Of a DNA stretch of 64,000 nt, positions 1 through 11,655 are shown piece by piece (positions within the stretch are counted from its first letter, which is position 1; every line of letters begins with the position of its first letter). The DNA comes from Theropithecus gelada (taxonomy: Eukaryota; Chordata; Mammalia; Primates; Cercopithecidae). The stretch lies in contig NC_037686.1 in the NCBI RefSeq assembly GCF_003255815.1, positions 62,111,779 to 62,175,778 on the forward strand, read 5' to 3'. The position numbers and the translations under genes are program-made. The notes beneath the pieces are model-generated. The model had not been told where the DNA came from. It saw nothing but the letters and a program-made list of their open reading frames with translations, and did not search any database.

Positions 1-479
1 GAAAACTAATAACCAAAAATTTTAAAAGATTTGAATAACAAAAATATCTCATATGCTATCATCAATTGACAAAAATAAATCATTATTTCAAATACTCATG
101 GAACATTCACAAAGACAAACCATGTATTAGGCCACCAAGTAAAGCTAAATAATTTTTTAAAGTACGAATTACCTTTGGGCTACTCTCTTGCTCCCAAATG
201 CAACAGAAAGATACTAAGCCCAAATACCTTTTATTTCCCACACATTGTCTTGTCTTACCTGCCTAAGGATTCTTTATCTTTATTTGCAATCAAATAAATG
301 CCAGTCATCTTTAAACATCTTCTTCATTAAATAGGAAATCAAAATTAAAATTGTCATTCTCTGTAAATGAAAATTGGGGCATAATTAAAACCTGTACAAT
401 ATTTCAAAAATAACTAAAAAATTATTGCAATTAATGCCTCTATTAGAACACAATAAATATTTAAAAGAAATGAGAGCTG
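1..479. other. AT-rich sequence, nothing recognised
   Basis: AT-rich sequence with no open frame, repeat signature or regulatory motif that I can support. Confidence 0.5.
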
Positions 480-1110
480 ACTACAATTCAAGAGTCTAAA
501 AATATAGTAAAATAATATCCTAAAATGTTCCAGGACTTAATACAGACAAAAGGAGAAAATGGATGAAACACAAAACATGTGGACAGCTGAAAGTTGGTTC
601 CTGGAAAAAAACAGTAAAGTATTTGGCAAGTCTGATCACAAGAATAGGAGAAAGGAATGACATAACAGCAACTGTGATGAAAACTTGGATGTTAAAAAAA
701 ATATGAAATATAATCTAAAAATATAGTAATGCATGAAATTATATGATAGGATATTTTTTTCTGTAAAAGCATCTACTGCAAAAATTGTTTCACAAAGTAG
801 TAAAGCTATATAGACTAATAACCACAGAAAAAATACAAAAGTTAGTCAAAATACAGAGCCCTTCCTTTCTCCATAAAAGACAGACTTCAGCTTCAAAATG
901 GATGGAAACAAACAGCTGAAGAACAGGCAATTCCAATATTATTAAGGTCTTCTAAACTTAAAAAAAAAAAAACCACTACTTGATTCATCCTGAGATAAAG
1001 AAAACCCTGACAGAGAAATCTGCTAAGGACAACTCACATTCAAAATTAAAAGAAGAGCTTACATTCATTTGTAAATGTATAAACAGATATCCTGAATATA
1101 ATTTTAGGAA
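480..1110 (+). mobile_element. Ancient L1-like (LINE-1 ORF2-type) fragment
   Basis: Short blocks resemble the plus strand of L1 ORF2 DNA: a segment around 585-665 (ctgaaagttggttcctgg, then a Lys/Asn-rich stretch), and one near 810-850 (tagactaataacc followed by an A-rich run). The reading frame is destroyed by stops and indels, so this would be an old, dead copy. The resemblance is patchy, and the coordinates and family (L1M or HAL1) are uncertain. Confidence 0.45.
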
Positions 1111-1254
1111 TTACCCAACAGTAGGTTAGTATCAATGAAATAAGGTACTCAAGTATGTTTTATCTGTACAGTTAAATTTTAAAATGCCAAAATAAATAAG
1201 GAAAAATAGAAAAATGAACAATAACCTGAGTTCATAAGCCAGAAAATTAAGATT

Positions 1255-1600
1255 CATCTGTGGTCTTTTCCTCACTTCTCCTATCTAATTTATTACCATA
1301 CTTTCTCTACTTCTAAACAACTCACACATCTCCCCATTTCTCTTCATTTCTGCCACCACTTTCCTAGTACAAGGAAGTTAGATACTGGTTATATGCAAAT
1401 ATAATTCTTTTGAAAAAATGTATGGGTTTCTTGTGAATATTATTTCAGTTCATTAGACAAAGGTCAGGCCCACTAATACCTGTCGTGTGGAGACTGGCTG
1501 CTTTATTTATTTCTTCAATCTACTCAATGCTCTCCCCATCCAGAAAGCATTTCTCCATCACTTTCTTGAGCTATTGCAATGGTTAACCAGAGTCGGCTGT
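1255..1600 (+). mobile_element. L2-like LINE fossil
   Basis: A pyrimidine-rich stretch (1265-1375) with the order of words expected in the 3' half of L2, including tctccccatttctcttc and tgccaccactttcc, then gagctattgcaatgg near 1570. It is heavily diverged, with no boundaries or target-site duplication visible. Confidence 0.4.
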
Positions 1601-2606
1601 GAATTTCCCTCTCCCTCCCTATATTTTCCACACCTTGATTTTGGGTAGCCTAGGTGCCTAAAATAAAAAGTTGTTCTTATACTTCTTTGTTTCCAATTGC
1701 TTAAAGTTTTGTTGTTCATATCCATTCCATAAATCATTTGCTTTTATTTTTTAAAGGATGGTATGGGGTTCTCAATTTACCATTTTTCACTTGCATATCC
1801 AATTCTCCCCATTGATTTGGAATTCATTGTCATTCTGGGGTCTGCTTTTTGTCCCATTTTTCTATGATTCCATTCTCACATAGGCACTGCAATTTTTTAA
1901 AATGTTGGTCTACAATATAATTATAGAATGCATGGATGACAGGTGGGATGATTGCTCCTTCATTAAAGATGTGGCCCAGGAGGTTGTCTGAAAAACAAAT
2001 TACTTCTTCTGCATTTTCGAGATTTAGAAAGAAAACTCAGTGGGTTTTTAAAAGCTGTTAAAATGATACAGCTTCAGCTCATACAGAAATATTTACTAAT
2101 TAAATTTAAAGGGCCTTGAAACTATAAAAGATTTACTAGAAACCATTAAATTCCCAAAACATCCAAATTTTCACTTTTATCCTTAGGTGATTGTGGAAAC
2201 AGGGCTTTCATTCATTAGTCTAAAGTATTTTCAGCAGTGTTTGCAAACTAGCAAATAAATATATGTAGACACACTTACAGAGGGCTTGAAGCTGTTTTAT
2301 ATCATTACCTGCAATTCCTTCCTATTTCTACTGGTGAACTAATTAGCATTCTCACGTAGATATTCATCAATTCTTGATTTGGAGAGACAGATAAGCATAT
2401 AAGAAACAGAAGATAAATATATGCATGTAAAACTTCTGCTTTGTCAGCACTAGGATCCTGGCTGTATTAATTTTCCAATAACATTGTAGTCTACAGAGGC
2501 TTTATCAGGATGCTTTGTATATTGAGGTTAATGCCTTTGCAAATGAGTTTACATTTACATCTTCTACATAGTGGGAGCCTTTAAACCATTCTTTTTTAAA
2601 AAAATT
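1601..2606. other. AT-rich sequence, nothing recognised
   Basis: No supported gene, repeat family or regulatory site. Open frames are very short. Confidence 0.45.
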
Positions 2607-2810
2607 GGGTAATAGGTATTGTATATCTCAAAATAGCTATGAGAAAGGATTTGAATGTTCCCACTACAAAGAAATGACAAATGTTTGAGGTGGTATGTTA
2701 ATTACCCCAACCTGAGCATTATACAATATATACATGTATCTAAACATCACCTTGTACTGCATAAATATTTGTAATTAGTGTGTGCCAATTTAAAATATAG
2801 AATAAATTTT
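2607..2810 (+). mobile_element. L1M-type 3' end
   Basis: The sequence follows the 3' UTR of older L1 families closely: aaaatagctatgagaaagg, then tgttcccactacaaagaaa, aaatgtttgaggtgg, and the terminal blocks tatacatgtatctaaacatc and cataaatatttgtaatta. Only the last 200 bp are present, as expected for a 5'-truncated retrocopy. The short A-rich end at 2795-2810 is the eroded tail. The subfamily is probably L1MB-like. Confidence 0.8.
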
Positions 2811-4942
2811 TCTAAATATTAGGCAATAGCCAGCATGATTCTGTAGTATTTGAATTGAAATTATATGAAATGATATATCAATTATTATGCTTAATTTGTA
2901 TTTAATCACAGTAGCATGATGAATTAAAGGCTGGGTAATAGAAGTATAATAAATTATTCACCTAGCCAGAATTTATTTTTATTTAGACAGAATTCAGTAA
3001 AGGCTTACCTGTTCTTATTCATGCTAGACATAGGAAACTTGGCTATATTGTTAAAATAAATTCTATCACCATTTTTCCTTCATGCACATTTTCAAAACTA
3101 TAGAGGTATGATTTATTTAACTTGTACCTGTATGATGTTTACAAGATGTTTTCTTGATAACTAAAGCCAAATTTTAGAAATGCTATATACAAGTTATTTT
3201 ACATTAGGCCTAAATATAAATGAATATAATTCATAGTTTAACAGAAGAATTCTGATAAGCATTTCCATGTAATCATCCCCATATAGCTGGTGTTACTATT
3301 GTTTATTGTGATTAAGACAATCATTATTTTATGGTCCTAGCTGTACTGTGCAAATGTTCCTGGTCTGCTAACCCCTGATATTTTCTGTACTGAAGAGTTT
3401 ATTCTTGCTTCAGGTCCTTTAGGATTAATCACATAATAATTTTTGTTCTTTAATAGACTTACTCAAAGAAAAGTCACGTCATGTTGCATTTTTTTGTTTT
3501 CTGTTGAAGGCTTTTCTTCCCTCCCAAGTTTTCTGCTAAATTGTCCACTGTCGGTTTTTAACAGAAACAGTTAACAAATGTGAGAGTTCCGTGCCGGCAT
3601 TCTCTCTGTTGTGTCTTTCTCAGTAGCTTAGTGGTGCTTTTTCTTCTCCACCATGATGATTATAATTACTGAATTTATTTTCTTCACAGAAAGAGTCTTT
3701 TCCTCACTGAAATGACACTGGAAAAAAAAAAAAAAAAAACAGGTTTTTGTTTTTGGCACAGTTCCACATCCCTGCCTCTATGTGACAAGTCTTTTGTCTT
3801 CATGTTAGGCACCCACTAGAAGCCACACGTTGTTCCTGAGGACACAGCAACAAAGAAAGATCAAAGCCCCGGCCCTCAGCATGCTTCCAGTCTGGAAGCA
3901 ATTAAGCATTCCTCTGGCAGCAATATTTCTGGAGCATTCTTATCTAGATATTTTGGTAACATATCAAGAAAACTGAAGAAATGTCTTCAAATGGGCACAC
4001 TAAGATTTTAAATCCTGGAATTAGACTGTATACTCTAAATTATACACCCATGAACATACACCTGGATTCAATCAGAGAATCAAGTTTTTGATTCATTGAC
4101 AAATATTTCTAAATGCTTTTAAAGAACACATAATATAGAATTGTTTTTATCAATATTTATACAGTATATTATTCTAGTGTTCACCAAATATTCTACATAT
4201 TCATTCTTCCTCTAGTAATTGTTCACTTAGATTTCTCTAGCAGTTTTTCTTGGTGCTATTGTTGACCACTCTAGAGAACTGCTGTAGTCATTTATTTCAT
4301 TATATTTGTCCAAGGAATCTCAAAAAAGAGTTTCACATTTGTTTTCTCTGAATATGTCAAATAATTTGGTCAGAATTGATATCTCCAAAGTCTAGTATGA
4401 AAACTACTAGTTTCAGGCAATGCAGAAATGATCTGCAAAATAAAAAGTTTTCTTTGGGCTTTTTTATTTTCCAGTATAAGAATATTTTCTTTTATTTGTT
4501 GACCCATGCAACTTGACCTTTCTTGCTTACTGTTTATAATTACAAAAACTGATATTACATTGGCAAATGTTGGCTGACACTTTTACATTAATTTTAAAAG
4601 CTCACTTGTCGTTTTATTTTTAGTCCTTTTCTCCAGAAGCTCTGTGTATGGCTAAATCTGATGGTGTTGTCTGGAGTGTGAAAGAGGTTCAAATAAGTCA
4701 TCCAAAGTAAACTACTGTTCTTAAAATAAGATTATCCCATTTCTACATACCATTCAATTTATTCCTTTTTTAAAAAGAGGCTGCAAAGATTTTACTTTTA
4801 TTTTAATAAACAAGTGGACTCCACTGAAAAAGCTTGAACAATCCAAAGCAATAGCTATATGGCAATTTAATGTATTTTGTCGATTTCCAACAAACAGCAA
4901 TTTGGGGAACTTCTATATTCAATAGTAGAAAAGATGCAATGT
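2811..4942. other. AT-rich sequence with one 18-A tract
   Basis: No gene or repeat family recognised. An uninterrupted run of 18 A occupies 3722-3739. Its upstream sequence does not match a retroelement I know, and I see no flanking duplication, so it is not called a retrocopy. A diverged patch at 3810-3900 vaguely resembles L2 but is too weak to annotate. Confidence 0.45.
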
Positions 4943-5007
4943 TTATTTTGCACCTTTGAGTTCATATTAATATCTGCTGATAAGAGATATTATTTTGCAC
5001 CTTTGAG
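4943..5007 (+). repeat. 18-bp direct repeat, 47-bp period
   Basis: The 18-mer ttattttgcacctttgag occurs at 4943-4960 and again, identically, at 4990-5007. The second copy lies 8 bp upstream of the first member of a larger local duplication (5016-5088), so the whole patch seems to have been rearranged. Confidence 0.85.
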
Positions 5008-5015
5008 ATAGCTTT

Positions 5016-5088
5016 TGCTAAGAGAAAACAGCTATATGAAAGAGAGTTAATGCTGAAGGTCTCATATGCAAACATGTTGATAACAAAG
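5016..5088 (+). repeat. Local direct duplication 1, copy A
   Basis: A 73-bp segment that recurs at 5850-5925 in the same orientation. The copies differ by four substitutions and three small indels (about 88-90% identity). Shared words include gctatatgaaag and aaggtctcatatgcaa. The flanks of the two copies are unrelated. I do not recognise it as a known interspersed repeat. Confidence 0.85.
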
Positions 5089-5849
5089 CAAATATTCAAT
5101 ACATAGTAGAAATGAAGAATTCAAGATGACTCAGAGAATCACAAATTCAGAACCAGTTAGGAAGGTTATAGGCCATTGTTTAGCACCAAATGTGCTCTAC
5201 TGCATAAAAATTGAGGGAAAAATGCTTACTTTCATATCCTAAACTATAATCTTCCCAAGAATTGGAAAATAAATATATATTTATCTTATTTATAGACATC
5301 AAGAGTAATGGAGTATTTTTATCAAACACTACAAAAACATGCAAACAAACCACCTAACATATGTTCTCTGTTGCTTCTTCTCTTTGGCAAGTATTTGAAT
5401 AGGTCAGATATAAAACATGACAAGGGAAAATTCATTTGTCAAATAAAATTGAGTGATAGATATTTACAAAAATATTAGAAAGCATAGAGTATGTTTTCAA
5501 GAAAACTACTAATCAAATAATGTACAAATATAATTGGACAGATATAGAGCTACAAATGAGTAAGGTAAGTAATAGATACGAAATACTATGACAGAGAGTG
5601 TGGGGCATTTTATGTGCTAGAGATTAGAGAAAGCTTACAAAAGGAGTCCAATAACCTGGAATGATAATTTGGTATGCAAAAATGGGAGAGGCTTATGGAA
5701 ATCCGTGCAGCACAGCCCCTAGAGGGGAGAGCATGGGAGTGTTACAGAACACTGAGTACAAATTGACTGAAATAGATTATTTGTAAAGAGGAATAATAAG
5801 ACAAAAAGTTGAAGTTGAGAAGTTGAACATTACAGACAAAGCTGTACAT

Positions 5850-5925
5850 TGCTAAGAGATAACATAGCTATATGAAAGTAAGAGTTAATGCCGAAGGTCT
5901 CATATGCAAGCCTGTTGATACAAAG
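5850..5925 (+). repeat. Local direct duplication 1, copy B
   Basis: The 76-bp partner of 5016-5088, offset by 834 bp and directly oriented. The two extra ta dinucleotides relative to copy A account for most of the length difference. Confidence 0.85.
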
Positions 5926-7730
5926 GAATGTTACACCAACTGCTAGGTTTAAAAGTTTATATTTTTATTTTTAAGGAAAATTAAGAATACTTTAATTTTT
6001 CAAGTGAGAATCTTCTGACAGCACAGATTAAAGTTTGTTGAAACGGGGGCCTGTTCTGGAATAGTTATATGAAGGCGATTTGAAAGACGCATGCATGTTT
6101 AGTTTTGAAATATTTTCCTTTTAAAAATGTGTCTATATTATGTTTATTGAATGTAACAGAAAAGATAAAGGAAGCGTGGAATTAGCCATGGTTTTCAAAT
6201 GTAAAGAGTATTGTAAAGTCAGTGTCACTTACTTGAAATTGGATGGCAAACTTCAGACCTGTATTTTTTCAAATACAAACTAATATGCAAAAGAAGGGTG
6301 TGTAGTCTGACTGAATCCATGCATTCTAAAAATTACCTTTTTCTAATTAACGTATTGGGAAAATGGAAAAGTGTTCAGTATTTAAAGACTAAAAGTATGT
6401 TTAAATTAACTATCACATACTAAGATTCTTCATTTTAGGAGACTGTGGAGTCTAATGTGATAAAACCACTATTATTAAACCATACTATTTTAATTATTTG
6501 CCTATTTATTAATTTTGAGAAAGGAAAGGTTTGAGAGGAATTAGCAGATGCATGTTTCATGAAAGCTTAGGAATTTATAAAGTTTGAGCAAAAATCAGTC
6601 ATATATGATAGATTCCAGCAACAGCAACCTTTATTAAATATGAAGCTGGATTTTTGTTTTAACATTCCCTCCAAAACTAGAGAGAGTATCTAGGCAAGTT
6701 CGAATCTCTGAATTATACTTAATTATTAAATATCCAAAAAACTTAAAACAAATGACATCTATTAACTCATAAATGATGGGCATTTTTGTTATATTTGGAA
6801 CATATACAAAAGTGGCTAGGTAATCAGCATAGGTCAGATAAATATTAATTTATACTGATAATTATTTCTAGCTAATGGAAAATCTCTTCAGAAATCCGTA
6901 ACTGTTGGGAACATGTAAGTATCCTACCTAGATTGAAATCAGCTGACACCATCAAAAGACCATATGCTTCTGTGTTCACACAGTATTTAAAACTTTGCAA
7001 AGCCAGCTGGCTTTATTTCATAATCTAATTACAAATGAAAATGTTCAGCTAAATATTGCAATGCTTGCCAAAACTTACTTTAAATATCCTCATCTTCCTT
7101 AAGCTCCTTGTTATTGAATTTTCATGTTTCATTTCTCCTATCCTTATACTTGTTTTTCAATATTAATTTTTAATAAAATATTATTTACTTCACCTAAAGT
7201 ATTTTGTTCTGCCTAATAAATTACTGTGGATGTTATGCAGGTGATCCAGTGAAGTAATATTAGGAAAGTAGGTTATTTATGTATAAGAAGCAAGGAAAGA
7301 GAGGAAGTTCCACATTCTAACATATGTCATTACAATGTAAAAACATAATATTCATTTCAGTAATGTAACAACAAAAGCTCATTTGACAATAAATAAATGT
7401 ATACAATAGAACTTTTATGCTACTAATGCATATTCTCTTCACAATACTCATAAAGCAATACAAGCCTTGGATAAATGCAGAGCCTCTTGTTTGATAGATG
7501 TAACTGTTATCCAATCCTTTCTGTATAGTTACATTTACTTTGGGTTTAATATTATGCACTGCTTTTTAAAATTTGTAAAATTCAACATTTTCGGCCCATA
7601 TGTTATAATTCCATGAGTTTCTTTAAAAATTACCTTTGGCTATGGGGAGAAAAGGTATTTAATTAATATCAAAATAAATGGGTTTTTGTTGGTTTTATTC
7701 TTTTTAATATTTGAAAACATTTCCTTTTTT
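5926..7730. other. AT-rich sequence, nothing recognised
   Basis: No gene, repeat family or regulatory element that I can support. Confidence 0.45.
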
Positions 7731-7750
7731 CACACACACACACACACACA
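7731..7750. repeat. (CA)10 microsatellite
   Basis: Ten uninterrupted CA units follow a T-rich run. Confidence 0.95.
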
Positions 7751-7846
7751 AAATTTTGAAATGACCCTAGATCCTTAATATATTCACACCATAGGAAGAA
7801 AAATGCTTTTATGCACTAAAGTCATGCATAATTTATTTATGTAAAG

Positions 7847-8000
7847 AAAAGGACCATGTGGGTGCAGCAAATTAACATGGCACATGTATACCTATGTAAC
7901 CAAGCTGCACGTTCTGCACATGCATCCCAGAACTTAAAGTATAATAACAAAAATAAGTACATAAAAATAAAATCCCAGAATGTGGTTTAAAAAAGGACCA
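7847..8000 (+). mobile_element. Severely 5'-truncated L1 (L1P type) 3' end with TSD
   Basis: About 100 bp of L1 3' end: ggtgcagcaaattaacatgg, then acatgtatacctatgtaac, tgcacgttctgcacatg and acttaaagtataataac, leading into an A-rich tail. The 10-mer aaaaggacca flanks the insertion at 7847-7856 and 7991-8000, the expected target-site duplication. Between the A-rich tail (to about 7973) and the right-hand duplication lies the non-L1 stretch tcccagaatgtggttt, which could be a tiny 3' transduction. Confidence 0.85.
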
Positions 8001-8389
8001 CCAACAGCATTTATGAAATAAATGAAAATGTTTTAATGGGATATGAAAATGTTTACTTTATTAAATACAAAATTACATTTTCATGACTTTAGAATTGCTT
8101 AAGTTATTCAATTACAGAGCCTTGAATAGGGAACTCTTTTTGGAGCTATTGTACAAATTTTTAAAATCTGAAGTTGCTTGCTGTAATTTATGGGAGAAGT
8201 TTTCACATTTTCAGAATTAGAGAGAAGTGCCCACTCTACCTTTTTAGAACATTTTTTTCCTAAAGTCCTTCTTCTACTTTTGTTTTATCTCCTGATACTC
8301 AAAACCAAAATATATTCTAGATTATCAAAAGCACTTTTTTATGGTCAGTCAATGAAGATAGACACATAGCTCAGAAACTGGCGTAAGCT

Positions 8390-8810
8390 GCCTCTTGAAC
8401 ATCTCTTCAGTTACTCAACTTTCCCCATTCCCAGCTACAACCCAAATGGGCTATTCACCATTCTTATCACATTCCTTGCATTTTCACATCTACACTTATT
8501 TTTAGATTTGGGATACTCTGTTGTCATTAGTCCAAAAGACTGCACGTCCATTTATACTTCATCCAAAATATTTCTCTTTCATAAATAAAGCATTTTCTAT
8601 GTTATTCATTTCACCTCCAATAATTTCTCATTTCTCTGAATACAGCTCTTTTGTCTATACAACTCACTTTTGAATTTGTTTTACTCTATTTGTTATTGTC
8701 TGAACTATATCTTATTTACCTGACTACACGTCCATGAACTGAGGATTCATATTTAATATTGTCTTCTATCTTCCTTTTTTCCCTAATATAACGCTTTATG
8801 CAGTAAAATT
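8390..8810 (+). mobile_element. L2-like LINE fossil
   Basis: Pyrimidine-rich sequence whose word order resembles the L2 3' region: ctcatttctctgaatac, then attgtctgaactatatc, then cgtccatgaactgagg, in the place of the usual 'tgagctccttgagg' block. The match is heavily diverged. Confidence 0.4.
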
Positions 8811-9384
8811 CTGTTACTTAATTGTGCAGTCTAAATTTTGGTGATAAGCTTTACTGTTCCAAATATACTTACGTGTCTATCCCCCTCCCTACATTTCAGG
8901 GTCATTAGGTATAGGAGGAGTGGTTTATCTTTTTTATATTACCAGAGAATATGTGAGGCTCTCCCTTAGCATCTAGGCACCCACGTTATGGTCAAGGAAC
9001 TGTTCACGAAAACTTTTGGCCTTATTTCTCATAACCCATTTCTAAAAAAGATTAATTATATAAAATGATTATTTGATAATTGAGACATTATGAACACATA
9101 TTTTACCTACGCATGTAAAATACATAATTATATAATTACATATATACTATTACATATCAAATGTGTATGTAAAATTATTTATATAAAAACATATAAAATT
9201 ATTCTGGATAGAAAATAGGCTTAGACAGGAAAACCAAACTAATTTGGTGAGGTCTCAAATCCCTTTCCAGAAAATGTTTTATAATTTTCTGAATTTTAAT
9301 TTAAGCAGCATTATCCTGGTAATATCTTAAACCCAAACAAAAGCCCAAATAAATTTAACTAGAGTACAATATGTAATGACATTT
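8811..9384. other. AT-rich sequence, nothing recognised
   Basis: Very AT-rich, with tracts of tataatta and similar words around 9110-9200. No gene or defined repeat. Confidence 0.45.
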
Positions 9385-9437
9385 AAACTATAAAATATTG
9401 TAAGCTATAAAAATATTACAAACTATAAAAATATGGG
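9385..9437. repeat. Short tandem array, three 17-18 bp units
   Basis: Three consecutive units: aaactataaaatattgt (9385-9401), aagctataaaaatattac (9402-9419) and aaactataaaaatatggg (9420-9437). Confidence 0.85.
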
Positions 9438-10111
9438 TTAGTATTATTTCCTACTTATCTTTTGTTTAAGCCTTAAATAGGAGGATAATATTACCATTAT
9501 GGTAGGAACAATGTGTTCTGTAACAAAAATAGGACTCAAAATATTCATGACGTCTATTTTCTTCTTCCAAATCACTTTATACTTGAAAGATTTAGTTATG
9601 AATGAGAGGTTTAGGTAGACAGTTTTAGGATCAGAGAAGATGAGTCTTTCTTTCAAATTCTAATTTTGCTGCTTAAGATTAATAATCAGTTTGAACCTCC
9701 CTTTGTTCACCTGGAAAATGGAAGTGAAACCACCTGGCACGGTTTCAGTAAAGACTAAAGACATGTAAAACACACCAAGCTCTATGCTTGCTTCATAAGA
9801 GACATTTAACAAGTGGAAACTCTTATTACCATCTGCATTCTCTTGAGGGTAAATACATTATTTCCACCTCTATTTTTCAGCATGCTAAATATTATCTACC
9901 ATATATTTTTTCTTGTCTCAGGTGATACTAATGATGAAATCTAATTCATCGGCATGTCAATTTTATCTCTTGAGGTCTTTTTCACATTGTGGTATTTCCA
10001 ACTTCATATTCTGCAAAGTGCAAGCTTCCAAATCAAATCCACTTTGTTCTGATTTAGCATATTGAATTTTTTCTGTAGAATGGCTAGATCCAAATAGTCT
10101 ATTTGGGCCCC
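9438..10111. other. Unique sequence, nothing recognised
   Basis: No gene, repeat family or regulatory site that I can support. Confidence 0.45.
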
Positions 10112-10200
10112 AGCGTCACATAATATACTCATGTAATAAACCTGCACATGTACCCACTGAATTCAGAATTAAAGTTGAAGTTATAAAAACAAAAAATAAG
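10112..10200 (+). mobile_element. Short L1 3' end (L1MA/L1PB type)
   Basis: Matches the last 75-85 bp of L1: atactcatgtaataaacc, gcacatgtacccactgaatt, then attaaagttgaagttataaa and an A-rich tail. It lies just 10 bp upstream of an LTR, so it probably predates or neighbours the LTR's integration site. No clear target-site duplication. Confidence 0.8.
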
Positions 10201-10210
10201 TATTATAGGA

Positions 10211-10573
10211 TATATTAGTCTGTTTTCACACTGCTATAAAGACACTATCTGAGATGGGGTAATTTATGAAGAAAGGAGGTGTTATTGACTCACAGTTCCA
10301 CATGGCTGGGGAGGGCTCAGGAAACTTACAGCCACGGCAGAAGTCCAAGGGGGAGCCAGCACCTTCTTCACAGGGCAATGGGAGTGATAGGGAGAACAAG
10401 CAAAGGACTTTAAAACCACCATCAGCTCTCTTGAGGATTCACTCACTCTTATGAGAACAACATGAGGGAAATCGCCCCCAGGATCGAATCATCTCCTACC
10501 AAGTCCCTCCCCTGACACGTGGGGATTAACATTGGAGATGAGATTTCGGTGGAGACACAGCCAAACCGTATCA
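10211..10573 (-). mobile_element. Solo LTR, ERVL-MaLR (MST/THE1 type)
   Basis: Reading the minus strand, the element opens with tgatacggtttggctgtg and closes with the gactaatata terminus typical of MaLR LTRs. The middle contains the expected gactcacagttccacatggc and aggaaacttac blocks (as read on plus). It is about 363 bp with no internal retroviral sequence beside it. The flanking 5-mers tagga (10206-10210) and taggg (10574-10578) are a nearly intact target-site duplication. A 62-codon open frame inside it is fortuitous. Confidence 0.92.
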
Positions 10574-11339
10574 TAGGGTAATGACTGATTTAAAGGTTTT
10601 ATTCAGCTTCCAAATATCAATACCTTTATACGTCAGGCACTGTAGTAAGCAGTGGGGACAGGTATGAAAACCACTAAACTCTCACCTTGCAAAGACTGAA
10701 TCTCTCAGTCTTATTTGCAAGAAAGGCAGAAAAGAGTGTGTGTGTGTGTGTGTGCGCGCGTATTTATATATAGAAAGTATGAGCAACATATCATAAGGAC
10801 AAAAAATGAAGAGACACATAGGACTATATACTATGGTTCTGGTGAAGGAGGGAATAAAGAAGTTGATACCCAAAGGCCATAGATTGGGCAAGAAGGATTA
10901 GAGACTTCCTCAGTACAGTTAGTTCTGAACCAGTAATAATAGGATTTTCAACCAGATGCTGTAGCAATGAAATTTAAATGACAATCTAAAAGATAATCTA
11001 AAAATAATAAAACAATCTGGAAATAACATTAACTTTCTCTTCTAGCATCTAAATCCAGAGTAATTGTGCCTTAGATTGCAGAAGAGTTTAAATTAATTTA
11101 GTGCAGTGATGTGAAATAGGCTGTCTTTACTTTTATTTCCCCAATTCAATGTAAGAAAAGAGTATAAATCTATAGTAAGTCCTTTTACAACTGTGATGTA
11201 AGTACACTCATTTATGTAGTTTCAGTACTTGATAAGTAATCAAAACATCCTTTTCTAAGAAATAAAGTCTTACAATATATGTATAGTATGTGATTATATA
11301 AACGTATTTTTATACTTGTATTTGAAATAAAGTAATTTT
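10574..11339. other. Unique sequence with a TG/CG microsatellite
   Basis: Contains a dinucleotide tract at 10736-10766, (tg)n followed by cgcgcg and an AT-rich tail. A diverged L2-like patch is possible near 10620-10700. Otherwise nothing recognised. Confidence 0.5.
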
Positions 11340-11348
11340 TAAATCAAA

Positions 11349-11578
11349 TTTTTTCTTCTTTTTTTCTCTACCTCTGGGCTCCAGTGATCCTCCCACCTCA
11401 GCCTCCCAAGTAGCTAGGACTACAGCCACATGACACCACACTCAGCTAATTTTTGTATTATTTTGCAGAGATGGGGTTTTGACATGTTGCCCAGGCTGAT
11501 CTCAAACACCTGGGCTCAAGCAACCTGCCCTCCTTGGCTTCCCAAAGTGCTGGGATTATAGCTCACCACACCAAGCCT
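11349..11578 (-). mobile_element. Old Alu (AluJ-like), right arm partly missing
   Basis: Minus-strand Alu: cctcccacctcagcctccc, then agctaatttttgtatt, then cccaaagtgctgggatta. About 80-90 bp of the right arm next to the T-rich tail is absent, while the T-rich tail (11349-11366) remains. The 13-mers taaatcaaatttt (11340-11352) and taaagcaaatttt (11579-11591) form a target-site duplication with one mismatch. The duplication shows both ends are original, so the loss is internal. Confidence 0.9.
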
Positions 11579-11627
11579 TAAAGCAAATTTTCTATATTCA
11601 GATTTATCTATACAGGAGGTCCCCCCA

Positions 11628-11655
11628 GCACACACACACACACGCGCGCACACAA
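11628..11655. repeat. CA/CG dinucleotide microsatellite
   Basis: (ca)n interrupted by cgcgcg, just downstream of the Alu. Confidence 0.9.

Noticed and set aside
3722..3739. 18-A run as the tail of a processed pseudogene
   Set aside because: Upstream sequence resembles no gene or retroelement I know, and no flanking duplication is visible.
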